A stretch of DNA of 64,000 bases from Danxiaibacter sp048498555 (GTDB taxonomy: Bacteria; Bacteroidota; Bacteroidia; Chitinophagales; Chitinophagaceae). The stretch lies in NCBI GenBank assembly GCA_048498555.1, contig JBEHXT010000001.1, forward strand, positions 310,001-374,000. The letters run 5' to 3'. Numbering within the stretch: position 1 is the first letter of the stretch; the number at the start of each line of letters is the position of its first letter. This document shows, in pieces, positions 42,742 to 52,780 of the stretch. Below the pieces are notes generated by a model. That model did not search any database and was not told the origin of the DNA. It saw only the letters and a list, made by a program, of their open reading frames with translations. The translations under genes were made by a program, and so were the position numbers.

Positions 42742-44112
42742 CTAGAATTGAAAATAAATAAATCCTCCGCCTGTAAAGGTTCCAAACAATAAAATATGCA
42801 ATACCAACACTAAGTCAATTAATAAAGTGTATTTGCTTTTCTTCTCGAAATACTTGTAAAAGAACAAGTCGAAAATAAAAAGTATAAATGCCAGGTACAA
42901 TGCTTTTACAGATAAGAATGTATCTGCTACTGCAAAATTATGCACATGGAAAATCGTTTTCAATATATACATAGAATCAGCCAGTGATGGCGACCTGAAG
43001 AATATCCATGTTAGTGTGGTGAGCGTAAACGTGGTTAGTATCGCAATAATACTCGGAACACGTATTTTGATATAGCGCTGCAAGATCAGGTATAAACCAT
43101 GTAAGCCACCCCATATGATGAAATTGTAACTGGCTCCATGCCACAAGCCACCCAGCAACATGGTTACCATAAGATTTTGGTTCATCCTGAATTTACCCTT
43201 CCGGTTACCACCCATTGGTATGTACAAATAATCCCTTAACCAGGATGACAAAGAGATATGCCACCTTTCCCAAAACTCGCTGAAGTTTTTGGCGAAGTAT
43301 GGGCGGTTAAAATTGATCTTCAATTCTATCCCAAAGATTTTACCAAGCCCCAGGGCTATATCCGTATAACCGGAGAAGTCACAATAAATTTGTACGGAGT
43401 AAAGGAGCAACGAAAACAGCACCTGGAATGGCGATACAACATACAGGTTGGCATAAGTAAAATCAACCATCACAGCAAGCGTATCTGCCACCGCCACTTT
43501 TTTGAAGAAACCAACAACCATTTGAGACAAGCCCATTATCATCCTGTCCTTGTCTATGTAACGTTGCGTCAACAACTTTGGCAACATGTCTCTTGCCCTG
43601 GAAATAGGGCCAGCAACCAATTGCGGAAAGAAGGCAACAAACGATGCATATGCTACATAGTTACGTGTTGGTTCAACCTTTCTATGGTAAACATCAATTG
43701 TATAAGAAAGAGAGTGGAAGGTGTAAAATGAGATACCCGCGGGCAAGATAATATTCAACAAATGGATTTGCAGTGGAATACCGGAAGCCTTAAAGAGATC
43801 ATTAAACGAGTTTAAAAAGAAGTTGGTGTATTTGAAAAAGAACAGGAAACCAAGGTTGATACAAATAATAGTTACGAGCAACAGCCTTCGCTTGGGCTGG
43901 CTCTGTTCACTGTGTATTCTTAATGCAAAGAAATAATCAAGACCGGTTGTCAGGATCAACAGAAAAAGAAAACGAACGTCCCAGTAGGCATAAAAGAAAA
44001 AACTAGATATAAGGATGAAAACATTTTGCAGCTTTAAATTTTTCATCAACATAAAATAGATGATAAAAAATATAGGCAAAAAAATGAAAAAAGCCACTGA
44101 ATTAAAAACCAT
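42742..44112 (-). CDS. MBOAT family O-acyltransferase (AlgI/DltB-like)
   Basis: A 456-residue membrane protein with about 11-12 helices. It has the N-terminal MVFNSVAFFIFLPIFF segment, the loop FFPQLVAGPISRARDMLP, the conserved F-x-R-W-H segment (FWERWHISLSSWLRDYLYIP) and the catalytic histidine in LLGGLWHGASYNFIIWG. Members carry acyl groups across the inner membrane for alginate, D-Ala-teichoic acid or other polymers. It forms a pair with the SGNH-like gene and lies in a polysaccharide locus, so O-acetylation of the exported glycan is the likely role. Confidence 0.93.
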   Translation of the reverse strand: MVFNSVAFFIFLPIFFIIYFMLMKNLKLQNVFILISSFFFYAYWDVRFLFLLILTTGLDYFFALRIHSEQSQPKRRLLLVTIICINLGFLFFFKYTNFFLNSFNDLFKASGIPLQIHLLNIILPAGISFYTFHSLSYTIDVYHRKVEPTRNYVAYASFVAFFPQLVAGPISRARDMLPKLLTQRYIDKDRMIMGLSQMVVGFFKKVAVADTLAVMVDFTYANLYVVSPFQVLFSLLLYSVQIYCDFSGYTDIALGLGKIFGIELKINFNRPYFAKNFSEFWERWHISLSSWLRDYLYIPMGGNRKGKFRMNQNLMVTMLLGGLWHGASYNFIIWGGLHGLYLILQRYIKIRVPSIIAILTTFTLTTLTWIFFRSPSLADSMYILKTIFHVHNFAVADTFLSVKALYLAFILFIFDLFFYKYFEKKSKYTLLIDLVLVLHILLFGTFTGGGFIYFQF

Positions 44113-44604
44113 AATGTACTTTATTAAACCTTGTATAAATGTTGGCTAACAATCTTAGGATAAGTATACGTTATGACTTTCAAAAAGGATATGTGAATAC
44201 GATCGGATACGCTTTAAGACTATAACAAATATCCTGCAATTTTTTGATTTGTCTACTCTAACCTGGGCTGGGCCTGCTAAAAGCTATAATTGCTGATATC
44301 CGCGGAATTTCATAGGTTTAGTTAGTACAATAATTAACCTGATTATCACAATTTTAAGCAACCTTAAAATATCTAATAGTTTAATTATTAAACATCTATG
44401 GCAAATCTAAATTATTTTTTCTATTAGAAAAATAATTTTGAGAGAAAGATGCGGTTAACCTCTACATTTCTTGCTGCTGCTGCATTACACCACATATAAA
44501 TAAAAGATGCCACGTACTCAACAAAAGTATTTGCGCTAACTTTTACAAATAATAAAGGGAGGCAGGTAACCCTGGCCCTCCCTTTATTTTCGTTTATTCG
44601 ATTA
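44113..44604. other. intergenic region upstream of the MBOAT operon
   Basis: This 492-bp AT-rich gap must contain the promoter of the MBOAT/SGNH pair near its left end; there are several A/T palindromes (such as ttaattattaa at about 44380) but no clear consensus. No gene is seen. The right end has the terminator of the next gene. Confidence 0.45.
44551..44590 (-). terminator. terminator of the large T9SS gene
   Basis: A perfect 12-bp stem (44551-44562 with 44577-44588, aataaagggagg / cctccctttatt) encloses a loop that can itself form cagg / cctg. It begins 15 bp after the stop codon at 44605 and is followed by an A/T-rich run on the minus strand. Confidence 0.88.
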
Positions 44605-47600
44605 TTATTTGCCGGCTTTTACAAATTTGCCCGCAAACTTTTGGTTACCGACCATTACTTCTGTAAAGTACATTCCCGATGATAGTTTACTTACATCTAC
44701 CCTATCCTGCCAATACGCCACTTCTTTTGCATTGCCATTCTGCAGAATAACCATTTTTCCACTCATATCAGAAACCCTGATTGTTACCTTACCCTTCGTT
44801 TCATTATTCAAAGAAAGGTTCAGATAATCTATTGCAGGAACCGGAACCATTTTAAGCGCACCTGATGTGTTATCAAATTTCAATTTGTTAGATACCGATA
44901 CTTTCACCAGTGCAGAATCGCTCATGTTGTTGTTATCTGTAACCTTTAACTCGAATGTGTAAACACCTTCAGACAGGTCAGACAATTTTGCCTGTGACAG
45001 CGTTTGATCGCCAAGGCTGAATTGTGATGGCCCTGAAATATACCTCCATTGATAATCCTTCAATCTTGCACCTGAATTAGCCGTTGATTTACTACCGTCA
45101 AGTACTACAGCATTTTGAGTTAATGCAAGATCCACACTTACAGAATTGTTTACAATCGCACTTGGCCTTTCAAGAGCCGCAGCAGGTGAATCAGCTACAG
45201 TTCTTGCCGTAGTACTGGCTCCGCTTGAATATTGATATGCACCGGCATCCCATGTAAGCAATCTTGCCACGCCCAGTATATCACTCTTAAGGCCACCCAA
45301 CAAGCTTAACACATTCAAAGCTTTACCTCTTGCAGGTGATGAAGAAGCTAATCCGTAATTCTTAGCTACAGCATCTATAAATTTCGCATCTGCAACTTTA
45401 TAGACTGTTACATTGTTTGATTGCACATTCTTCACAGCAGACACGATAGGTTTACCTGTGCTGTAATTCCGCACACCGGTAATCACAAAGAAGTTATTAT
45501 AGAAATAATTATCATTTCCCACGTTACCATTAGAGTTGAGCTGATAAATACCAAACCTCTTTGGATTAACAATTGTGTTGTTAGAAGCAAACAGCGTTAA
45601 TGGCGGTGCTCCTGTGCGTGGCCTATCATCCACAAATATGCCGCTCTGCCCCAATGTGGTTCTGTTTTTATCATCCCCAACATTTACTATCAGGTTGTTG
45701 TATACATAGTTCTTACCCTGCCCCATTACCGTAATGCCTGCTCCCGGGCCGTTCATAACTTTGTTATTATATATTGAAGCGGCAGTACCCGGAGACATTA
45801 ATATTCCAGACATCTGTCCCGGTTCAAACTTCACGGCGAAATTGGTAATGGTATTGTTATAAATCTCTGTTCCTTCAGGCGCACAGGCTACTTGTATGCC
45901 ATCCCAACCAGAACTATCTACAAGGTTGTTATAGATCTTCAGATTATAGAACAGCTGCGGATATATATTTTTAGTTACGCCGCTACACTTCAGTGTTGCA
46001 TAAGGGAAGGAGTAACCAACATAAAATGCTTCGTTCAATACATCATGCACATAAAGGTCATGTAGTTTTACATTTCTCATGGCACCGTTCTGTTGCCACG
46101 TATTAGCATCACAGGTAGGATCTGTTTTAATCATCAGGCCTATAGATGTTTTGTTGATCTCAATATTATTGAGTTCAAAATCAGTAGACTCAGTTGATAC
46201 CTTTATACCTAAACCTCCATAAGTCTTTTGGTTCTTCGTAGTAATTTTAAAGCCGTACTTATCTGAGCTTCCTGTACCTGAGAATTTGAAGTAACTGCTG
46301 CTTGTGATAAAGATGTTCCAATCGGTTCCACCATCGATGATAACCGGCCCTCCGCAATTTTTAAATGTGATTGGAGCTGCTGCGGTACCGTGGAAGTTCA
46401 TCAATCTTATCCTGTTATAAATACCTGCTTTGATACAAACTGTGCTACCAGGTTTTGCGCTTACCTCTTTAACTTCAAACGCAGGGTTATTAACCGGTGG
46501 CCTGTCTGTTACATTTGTAGCCTGAATACTTCCCGCAGAGTTTTTCTCCAACACAATATCGCAACCACAATTATCTACGGAAGCATCCTGATTTACCTGG
46601 AAACTAAATGTAGTGGTGCCGGTTTTACCTTGCTCATCGGTAACAGTTAATTTAGTTGCGTATGCACCTGCTTTCAGTCCTGAAATGCTCATTGCTGAAT
46701 CGCGAACACCTGCAGCTGCGTATGTGGGGCCGGACGTTTGCGTCCATGCGTAAGACCGTATTTTGTTCTTTACAGCTGATGTAGAGTGAGCATAAGATTG
46801 GCTACCAGTTAACCTCAAAGAATTATCCGGCAGTGTAATGGCAGACGAACCTGAAATAACGGCTACCGGCGCAGCCAACTGAGTTGCTGGGTCTACTACA
46901 TTAAATGTAACCTGCACAGAACTGGAGGCACCTGTGTTATCTTTAACAGTAAGCTTGCTCACGTACTTTCCAGGTTTCAAATTCTTGCCTGTTATTTTTG
47001 ATTGATATGCACTGTTTACTATATAACCTTTTGGCCCTGAAATTTGCTTCCAAGCATATTTGGTTATGCGCCTGCCAGATGTTGCATAAGACGCAGAGCC
47101 ATCGAAGGTCACACTCGTCGATTTTACTGTAGTTGGCCCCTTTATAACAGCAGTAGGGCCTTTTGCTGTGATGGAGGTTGCAGTGAAAGTAGATTCATCC
47201 ACTGTAGTCTCCAATGCACCAAGCTGGTCAATTGTTGCTGTTTCAAAAGTTTCGCCAGCAGATAATGCCAACCTTCCAGTATCTTCCTGTGTGCCTCTAG
47301 CATTGCTCTTATTCTTCGAATTATATACAAGAAGTGCAATTCTTGTTGAGCTGCTTTTTCCTCTGTCATCTGTAACCGTTAACTCACTCACATAGCTACC
47401 AGGTTTTAAGTCCCAGGCACTTATTTTTGATTTTGATGCGCTGTTTACGCTATAGCCTGTAGGGCCGGTAATTTGATTCCAGCTATATTTAACAATCTTT
47501 CGTCCGGATGCAGCCTTAGACCCTGAACCATCAAGCGTTACACTGCTTCCATTAACAACTGTAGGCCCTTTGATAATTGCCTGCGGAGGAGCTGAAGATG

Positions 47601-49023
47601 CATATACTGTAAATGATTTGGCAATAGAATTGGATCCGCCCTTATCATCTTTTACAGTGAGCATAAATCTATATGTACCAATGTTCAGGCCGATAAGTGA
47701 TGTAACTGCGCTTGAAGGGCTTGACAATTTGAAAGCTTTTGGCCCTGCAACGTAGGACCAGCTATATGATTTAATAGAACCGTCAGGATCATATGAAGAA
47801 GCCCCGTTAAGCACAACAACGTTCAGTGGCAAAATTATACTTGCAACATCCTTCATTACCGCTACAGGATTTTTATTGGCTGCTACAACCTGTATGTTCA
47901 CGTTAGCTGTACCGGTTACACCTTTGGAGTTAGTGACAGATAATTGTATTTGATAAGTGCCTGCACTTAAATTGCTCAACGTTGATTTTTTGCCATTGGC
48001 ATTATTCATCTGGTATCCTGCAGGGCCGGAGATGCATTTCCATAAATATGATTTGATGGAAGTGCCCTTTGCTGTAGTGGAATTAGAACCATCCAGAGTT
48101 ATAGATGCAGCAGGCAAGTTCACAGATGAAGGAGCTGTTATTTTAGCATATACAGAGTCATTATTTTCTCCCTGATCATCATTATTATCATCATCGTTGT
48201 TTTTTCCTTTTTTGAATTGGAACATCCATTCGTAAACATTCAAACCCCTTGGGCGATAGTTGGGATCGTACATCTTAGACCATGAATCATGGCCTTTCTG
48301 ATCGAAAATATCCAGCAACGGTTGAGGAGTAACCTTAGGTGAAAACTCCTTTAGCCCGTCGAACCAACTGAGTGAATACCTCATAGGAACGGTTGGATCG
48401 TTTCTATTGGTGCACATCCACACCGGCATTTTCGATTTTGCAAAACGCTTAATGCCTGCAGCATTACTATAAACGCTTTCAGCAGAAGTAACGATGGCCG
48501 CAACGGCATTTGCTCCTGCATCAGTAATGCTCGGGTAATACATGGCGGTACCTCCACCGTGGCTCAACCCTGTCATGTAAATACGGGATTCATCAATCCG
48601 GTATTTTTTCAATATATAAGCCATTAACGCTTTGTAGTCATCTACACTGCGTGATGTATTTTTGTACTGCGGAGAAATAACTATGGGCGTAAAAGATTCC
48701 CCATTTACAGTGAAAGTTTTTGGCCAGGAGCCATTAGCGATAAGTTTCGCAGGACCCCATTTTAAAACTTTTTTCAGATCTGCCTGAGAGCCAGATCCTA
48801 TCTCACCAGATCCATGAAAGAAAATGATAAGCGGGTATTTTTTACCTGAAGTGTTGTAATCCGCAGGCAAATACTCCCAGTAACCGCCAATGCGATTGGT
48901 TAGCTTCACCGTAATGGGCGTGTGAGTCTGCGAAAAGTTTGGCACCGAAAGTGCAAGTAATAAAAACAGAAATGTAAAATTCTTCCAATAATTACTTTTA
49001 AAAACTGAGTAAATCTTTGCCAT
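44605..49023 (-). CDS. large T9SS-secreted protein: alpha/beta-hydrolase, six PKD domains, parallel beta-helix
   Basis: A 1472-residue protein with, in order: a signal peptide (1-32); an alpha/beta-hydrolase or esterase domain (about 35-275; oxyanion FFHGSGE, nucleophile S154 in TGLSHGGG, likely Asp in NRNDPTVP and His in QKGHDSW); an Asp/Asn-rich linker (about 276-290); PKD-like domains at about 290-380, 383-475, 478-565, 625-710 and 718-815; a right-handed parallel beta-helix (about 820-1270, many N-rich turns such as IYNNTITNF); a sixth PKD (about 1290-1380); and a type IX sorting domain (1395-1472, KMVPVPAIDYLNL, SGMYFTEV). Several PKD repeats share the text KxSKI-x-LKPG-YVS-LTV. It would be exported to the cell surface, perhaps to bind, deacylate or cut a polysaccharide. 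Its place inside an exopolysaccharide locus suggests the locus product as substrate. Confidence 0.87.
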   Translation of the reverse strand: MAKIYSVFKSNYWKNFTFLFLLLALSVPNFSQTHTPITVKLTNRIGGYWEYLPADYNTSGKKYPLIIFFHGSGEIGSGSQADLKKVLKWGPAKLIANGSWPKTFTVNGESFTPIVISPQYKNTSRSVDDYKALMAYILKKYRIDESRIYMTGLSHGGGTAMYYPSITDAGANAVAAIVTSAESVYSNAAGIKRFAKSKMPVWMCTNRNDPTVPMRYSLSWFDGLKEFSPKVTPQPLLDIFDQKGHDSWSKMYDPNYRPRGLNVYEWMFQFKKGKNNDDDNNDDQGENNDSVYAKITAPSSVNLPAASITLDGSNSTTAKGTSIKSYLWKCISGPAGYQMNNANGKKSTLSNLSAGTYQIQLSVTNSKGVTGTANVNIQVVAANKNPVAVMKDVASIILPLNVVVLNGASSYDPDGSIKSYSWSYVAGPKAFKLSSPSSAVTSLIGLNIGTYRFMLTVKDDKGGSNSIAKSFTVYASSAPPQAIIKGPTVVNGSSVTLDGSGSKAASGRKIVKYSWNQITGPTGYSVNSASKSKISAWDLKPGSYVSELTVTDDRGKSSSTRIALLVYNSKNKSNARGTQEDTGRLALSAGETFETATIDQLGALETTVDESTFTATSITAKGPTAVIKGPTTVKSTSVTFDGSASYATSGRRITKYAWKQISGPKGYIVNSAYQSKITGKNLKPGKYVSKLTVKDNTGASSSVQVTFNVVDPATQLAAPVAVISGSSAITLPDNSLRLTGSQSYAHSTSAVKNKIRSYAWTQTSGPTYAAAGVRDSAMSISGLKAGAYATKLTVTDEQGKTGTTTFSFQVNQDASVDNCGCDIVLEKNSAGSIQATNVTDRPPVNNPAFEVKEVSAKPGSTVCIKAGIYNRIRLMNFHGTAAAPITFKNCGGPVIIDGGTDWNIFITSSSYFKFSGTGSSDKYGFKITTKNQKTYGGLGIKVSTESTDFELNNIEINKTSIGLMIKTDPTCDANTWQQNGAMRNVKLHDLYVHDVLNEAFYVGYSFPYATLKCSGVTKNIYPQLFYNLKIYNNLVDSSGWDGIQVACAPEGTEIYNNTITNFAVKFEPGQMSGILMSPGTAASIYNNKVMNGPGAGITVMGQGKNYVYNNLIVNVGDDKNRTTLGQSGIFVDDRPRTGAPPLTLFASNNTIVNPKRFGIYQLNSNGNVGNDNYFYNNFFVITGVRNYSTGKPIVSAVKNVQSNNVTVYKVADAKFIDAVAKNYGLASSSPARGKALNVLSLLGGLKSDILGVARLLTWDAGAYQYSSGASTTARTVADSPAAALERPSAIVNNSVSVDLALTQNAVVLDGSKSTANSGARLKDYQWRYISGPSQFSLGDQTLSQAKLSDLSEGVYTFELKVTDNNNMSDSALVKVSVSNKLKFDNTSGALKMVPVPAIDYLNLSLNNETKGKVTIRVSDMSGKMVILQNGNAKEVAYWQDRVDVSKLSSGMYFTEVMVGNQKFAGKFVKAGK

Positions 49024-49622
49024 GAGAAACGTTATTTGGAGGTAAGATTATTGCTGTCAATGTCGTGTATCGGTAAAAGACTATTAATCGTTACGTTCAA
49101 TGTCCCTTTTCTTTCAGGTGGTGGATTACTTAAATGTTGCATGCCCTTCAAAAACAAATTTTTTGCCAAGAATGCCTGTTATATATAAAAAAGTAATTAC
49201 ATATCAATATCGGGCAGGAAATTGCATGGTATTACTGCATAGTTCTAACAATAATGTTACATAATATGTCTTTTATGATTACATATTGTTAATTTTCTAG
49301 ATGCAAATAATTTAAATCTCAGTTAGTTTTCAGAAAGATCTTGCCGGCAATGTAGATAAAAGCTAAATAGCTGAGAACGAAGCTAATGCAACCGGTTTAA
49401 ATTTTTAATCAGGAATAAGCTGAGGTGAAGAAGTAAAAAAGTGGTTTAAGGGCCGTCGTAAAACCCAGGTTTAGTAAGGCTAATAGCTGTGGAAACATAA
49501 ATCGTTTTTGCAGGTATTCACAGAGGCAAATCCTGCAAATACCTTACAAAAACGATTCGTAAAAATTGTCTTTTCGGGCGATGATTGTGTAACAACAACA
49601 CGCCTTCTTTTATGCACTTTTT
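49024..49622. other. intergenic region with a long imperfect hairpin
   Basis: This 599-bp gap contains the promoter of the large T9SS gene on its left and no gene I can support. At 49500-49557 an imperfect hairpin pairs aatcgtttttg plus aggtatt with aataccta-type and caaaaacgatt arms around a 19-nt loop. It lies 65 bp beyond the stop of the DUF115-like gene and is probably its terminator or a 3'-end processing structure. Confidence 0.5.
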
Positions 49623-50438
49623 CTAAAACTTATCGTCAAGAAAAGTATCGAGATCAACTCTTGGTAACAATGTGAGATGCCCGCCTTCGGTTGCATTCAA
49701 TAGCAGCCTGTCCGATGCAGCATACATTTCTCTTGCCATTGAATAAGAATATTCGCTTGCTGCGATATCTGGCAGTTGCCACTTCATACCGCCAGAGAAG
49801 TAATTAGGATCAAAGTGCGAATCATCTTTTCCGTTGCTTACAGCCAGCTGGTTGGCCGCACCTACTGCGTTAAAGTAATGGTCGCATCCTACAAGAGCAA
49901 CTTTTGTAAAGCCCATATGAAATGCCAATTGCATGGCTGCGAAAGTTACGGTTCCACCTTTCCATATACTGCCGCTGATATCCCTGCTGAATTTTGCCGT
50001 ATCGGTAGCATGCATAAAATGCACATTCTCCCGGAACTTTACATGCTTTAAACCACATGTATCAAGAAAAAGAGGAATTTCTGTTTCATTATAAAATGGT
50101 GCATTTTGTTCCATAACATGCCCGTTAACTACGGCTATGGCTGATGGGCGAAAATCTGTTCTGTTAAACAGAAGGTTGATCTTATTCAGCCCAAACGTAT
50201 ACACGTTTTTAAGCTTATCAAAATCTACTTTATTCAATGAAGGGCCATTGCACATAATAACAGCTTTCTTACCTGCGTACTTATCCTGCAATTTCCTCAG
50301 CTTCTTTCTTGATGCCCAGGCTACGGGCCTTAAGTCCCATTTAAAGCGATTAACAAACAACCAGCGGGCTTCCTTATAGGGATTAATCTTCGCAGGCGTT
50401 TTTAAAATAGGTGAATCTTCTAAAAAAGTATTGTCCAT
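49623..50438 (-). CDS. DUF115-like (MptE-fold) polysaccharide-locus protein
   Basis: A 271-residue soluble protein. About residues 55-75 have the motif AVIMCNGPSLNKVD, the small-residue loop of DUF115/MptE-like proteins, a Rossmann-type fold also related to sialyltransferase-like enzymes, and KVALVGCDHYF lies at about 176-186. Members in surface-glycan loci are suspected to transfer or modify sugar phosphates, but no reaction is established for this subgroup. It is downstream of the flippase gene on the same strand. The function remains open. Confidence 0.65.
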   Translation of the reverse strand: MDNTFLEDSPILKTPAKINPYKEARWLFVNRFKWDLRPVAWASRKKLRKLQDKYAGKKAVIMCNGPSLNKVDFDKLKNVYTFGLNKINLLFNRTDFRPSAIAVVNGHVMEQNAPFYNETEIPLFLDTCGLKHVKFRENVHFMHATDTAKFSRDISGSIWKGGTVTFAAMQLAFHMGFTKVALVGCDHYFNAVGAANQLAVSNGKDDSHFDPNYFSGGMKWQLPDIAASEYSYSMAREMYAASDRLLLNATEGGHLTLLPRVDLDTFLDDKF

Positions 50439-50551
50439 ATTTTACAGCTATTGTTCTTAATGTTTTATGTTCTTAATGCGGGAGAAATGGTTGAGCCATC
50501 TTCTGCTTTGCTATTTTCTATGGCAAGGAGTGATACAATAGGTAAAGGACT

Positions 50552-51997
50552 TTATTTGAGTAGCAATTCAAATATCGTATAAACCATCAATATAACCAAA
50601 GGAACAAATGAGGTTAATTTCTCAAAACTCAAAAAATTAACCTGCAATGATTTATACGAAAATTTAGCTGCATACCACGCATAGAATCCCAGATATCCAA
50701 TAAGCATACCAATTGGAATTGCATAGATCCCAATATAACGGGACAGCATTAATGTAGACACAATATACAGTATGCCTGAAATGCCGTCTGCTATATGTGA
50801 TATTACGTGATTGGTTGATAAATATACCTGCATATGCATGGCGCCAAACCTGTGTATGAAAAAGGCTATGCCCATTAACAACCACATTGTCTGATCCACA
50901 AACTGAACTTTACTATGTATTAACGTAAGCATTTGATTAGCGAAAAGCCCAACGGAGACAAAGCCAACTACAAACACCAGGTGGCTTAATAACATACCGC
51001 GCTGTACCAGTTTAACCAGCCCCTTAATATCATGCTGAACGCGCAACCTGGCCATTAAAGGGATTTTACTATAGAAGGGCGCCATTGAAATATCCCTGAT
51101 CTGGCTAATGATGCGCATTACCAACAGGTATGATGCAACAGCGGGCGAAGAGCCAATCTGCGCATATACAACACCTGTTAAATTATATAAGCCCACAGAC
51201 ATGAATCCCGAAATTCCGGAGCGCCATGCGGGTTGCCATATCTTAAGAAAAATCTGCTTGCTGAATGCCAGTTGTTTTGAAATGCGTGTAAACAGGCCGT
51301 CCTCTACCCTTTTGCACAATGTAATGTCACGCAATATAATTGTCAGCGCCCAAAACTGGTTTACAATAACAAGGTTAAGCAATGAAGGCGAGAGATACAA
51401 AACCCCGATACAGGTCATTATATTTGCGAATGCTCGTAAAGTTTCCACCCGTCTTACCATGGCTATTTTAAATAAGCCTTCGAGGTAATTCAGATAAATC
51501 TTTCCATAAAAGTTCACGCATGAAACAACAAGAATGATGGCCCATGCAATCCAGGCCTGGTCTGGATGTGAAGCCGACCGGATTGGTTTTACCATCGACC
51601 ATGTCCCAAATATCAGCAACAAAACAAACAGAACGAGTGTCAGCCTTTTGTAGATATGTTTCATTGTAGACACAATACTGTGCATCAATGAAATATTGGG
51701 GCCGCTTTCCTCGGAATGGACTGCTTTGTTTTTGTTGTCGGGCGAAAAAGTGTCAATGTCTTTGGCGCCGCCATAAGCAAATGAAATAAGGCGTGTAAAA
51801 GTCTGGCGAAAACCAAAGTCAGCAATTGATTGCAACGTAATGATCGTTGAAAATAAATACCACAAAGCCACATCGCCCGGCGTAAATTTTTTGAGTATCA
51901 GTGGTATCAGGCCAAGTAAGGAAAGCGCCTGGGACGAATAGCTCATCCAGGTTGTAATAGTAGGTGAATTCCATGCTCTTTTAAACATTACAAACAC
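50552..51997 (-). CDS. lipopolysaccharide/polysaccharide flippase (Wzx-like, MOP superfamily)
   Basis: A 481-residue membrane protein with about 12-13 helices. The pattern of an N-terminal SQALSLLGLIPLILKKF, paired helices separated by short polar loops and a soluble insert at about 75-110 (rich in N, D, S and K) fits the Wzx/oligosaccharide flippase group rather than a channel. It would move undecaprenyl-linked repeat units to the periplasm before polymerisation. It lies among the glycan genes, which supports the call; sequence motifs in this family are weak. Confidence 0.75.
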   Translation of the reverse strand: MFVMFKRAWNSPTITTWMSYSSQALSLLGLIPLILKKFTPGDVALWYLFSTIITLQSIADFGFRQTFTRLISFAYGGAKDIDTFSPDNKNKAVHSEESGPNISLMHSIVSTMKHIYKRLTLVLFVLLLIFGTWSMVKPIRSASHPDQAWIAWAIILVVSCVNFYGKIYLNYLEGLFKIAMVRRVETLRAFANIMTCIGVLYLSPSLLNLVIVNQFWALTIILRDITLCKRVEDGLFTRISKQLAFSKQIFLKIWQPAWRSGISGFMSVGLYNLTGVVYAQIGSSPAVASYLLVMRIISQIRDISMAPFYSKIPLMARLRVQHDIKGLVKLVQRGMLLSHLVFVVGFVSVGLFANQMLTLIHSKVQFVDQTMWLLMGIAFFIHRFGAMHMQVYLSTNHVISHIADGISGILYIVSTLMLSRYIGIYAIPIGMLIGYLGFYAWYAAKFSYKSLQVNFLSFEKLTSFVPLVILMVYTIFELLLK

Positions 51998-52180
51998 CTC
52001 CTGTTATAATTTTCTGTAGCATTATTCTTATTTTATCTATCTGTTTGGTTTTATGCCAAAAGTAAAAAGTCAAAATTTAAAAACCTGTTTTTTAGTTTGG
52101 CGCATAACTTTTAAAAATATTCCAGATCAGCAGTGAGCGCTTTCTATTTTTACTCTTCACTTTTGAATGTTGACTTATCA

Positions 52181-52780
52181 TTAGTTACGGAAAGGCTTAT
52201 AGTTGGCGCTTGTTGCAAGGTTCAACATTTGTTTATCTCCGTTGCTGTCTCCATAAGCAATAATCGTGTCATATTCCTGCAGGTTATAAACTTTTTTTAT
52301 TCTGTTCACTTTTTCCTCTCCGTTGCAATTGAGTCCTGATAACTTTCCTGTAAGCTTATTATCTACCTTTTGCATTTTACTAGCAATGCATTTTATTCCC
52401 TGGGCTTTGCAAAAAGGCAGTACCCAGTCTTCAGCAGAAGCAGAAACAACAGTTACTTCATCACCGTTCTCCAGGTGCTTTTTTAATTGCTCAATCGCTT
52501 TATCACGCAACATATGCGGAAGCATTATCGTTGCAAATTTTTTGCATGCATCTGCAAATTGCTTTTCATCCAATCCTTTCCAGAAATACGTCATCACACT
52601 TTCTTTCATATCCTGATTGCCTATTAATCCGGCTTTAAACATCAACAGCTTCGGCATCATTCTCAACATTCCACGATAATACTTTGATGAACCCTGCTGA
52701 TATTTTATTATTTCGAGCAGTGTGTCTTTTGCCGTAATGGTTCCATCAAAATCAAATAAAACCAGTGTCTTCTTATCCAA
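52181..52780 (-). CDS. HAD superfamily phosphatase (HAD-IB), possible polyprenyl-phosphoribose phosphatase
   Basis: A 199-residue HAD phosphatase. Motif I is DFDGT (D10, D12), motif II lies in TVVSASAEDW (about 94-103), and motif IV is IAYGDSNGDKQML. Its C1-type helical cap (about 20-85) fits the phosphoserine-phosphatase-like IB class. It overlaps the DprE2-like gene by 8 bp and ends the UbiA-DprE1-DprE2-HAD series. In the arabinose-donor pathway a phosphatase must remove the 5-phosphate from polyprenyl-phospho-5-phosphoribose; this protein is a fitting candidate, in contrast to the PAP2-type enzyme of mycobacteria. Confidence 0.82.
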   Translation of the reverse strand: MDKKTLVLFDFDGTITAKDTLLEIIKYQQGSSKYYRGMLRMMPKLLMFKAGLIGNQDMKESVMTYFWKGLDEKQFADACKKFATIMLPHMLRDKAIEQLKKHLENGDEVTVVSASAEDWVLPFCKAQGIKCIASKMQKVDNKLTGKLSGLNCNGEEKVNRIKKVYNLQEYDTIIAYGDSNGDKQMLNLATSANYKPFRN

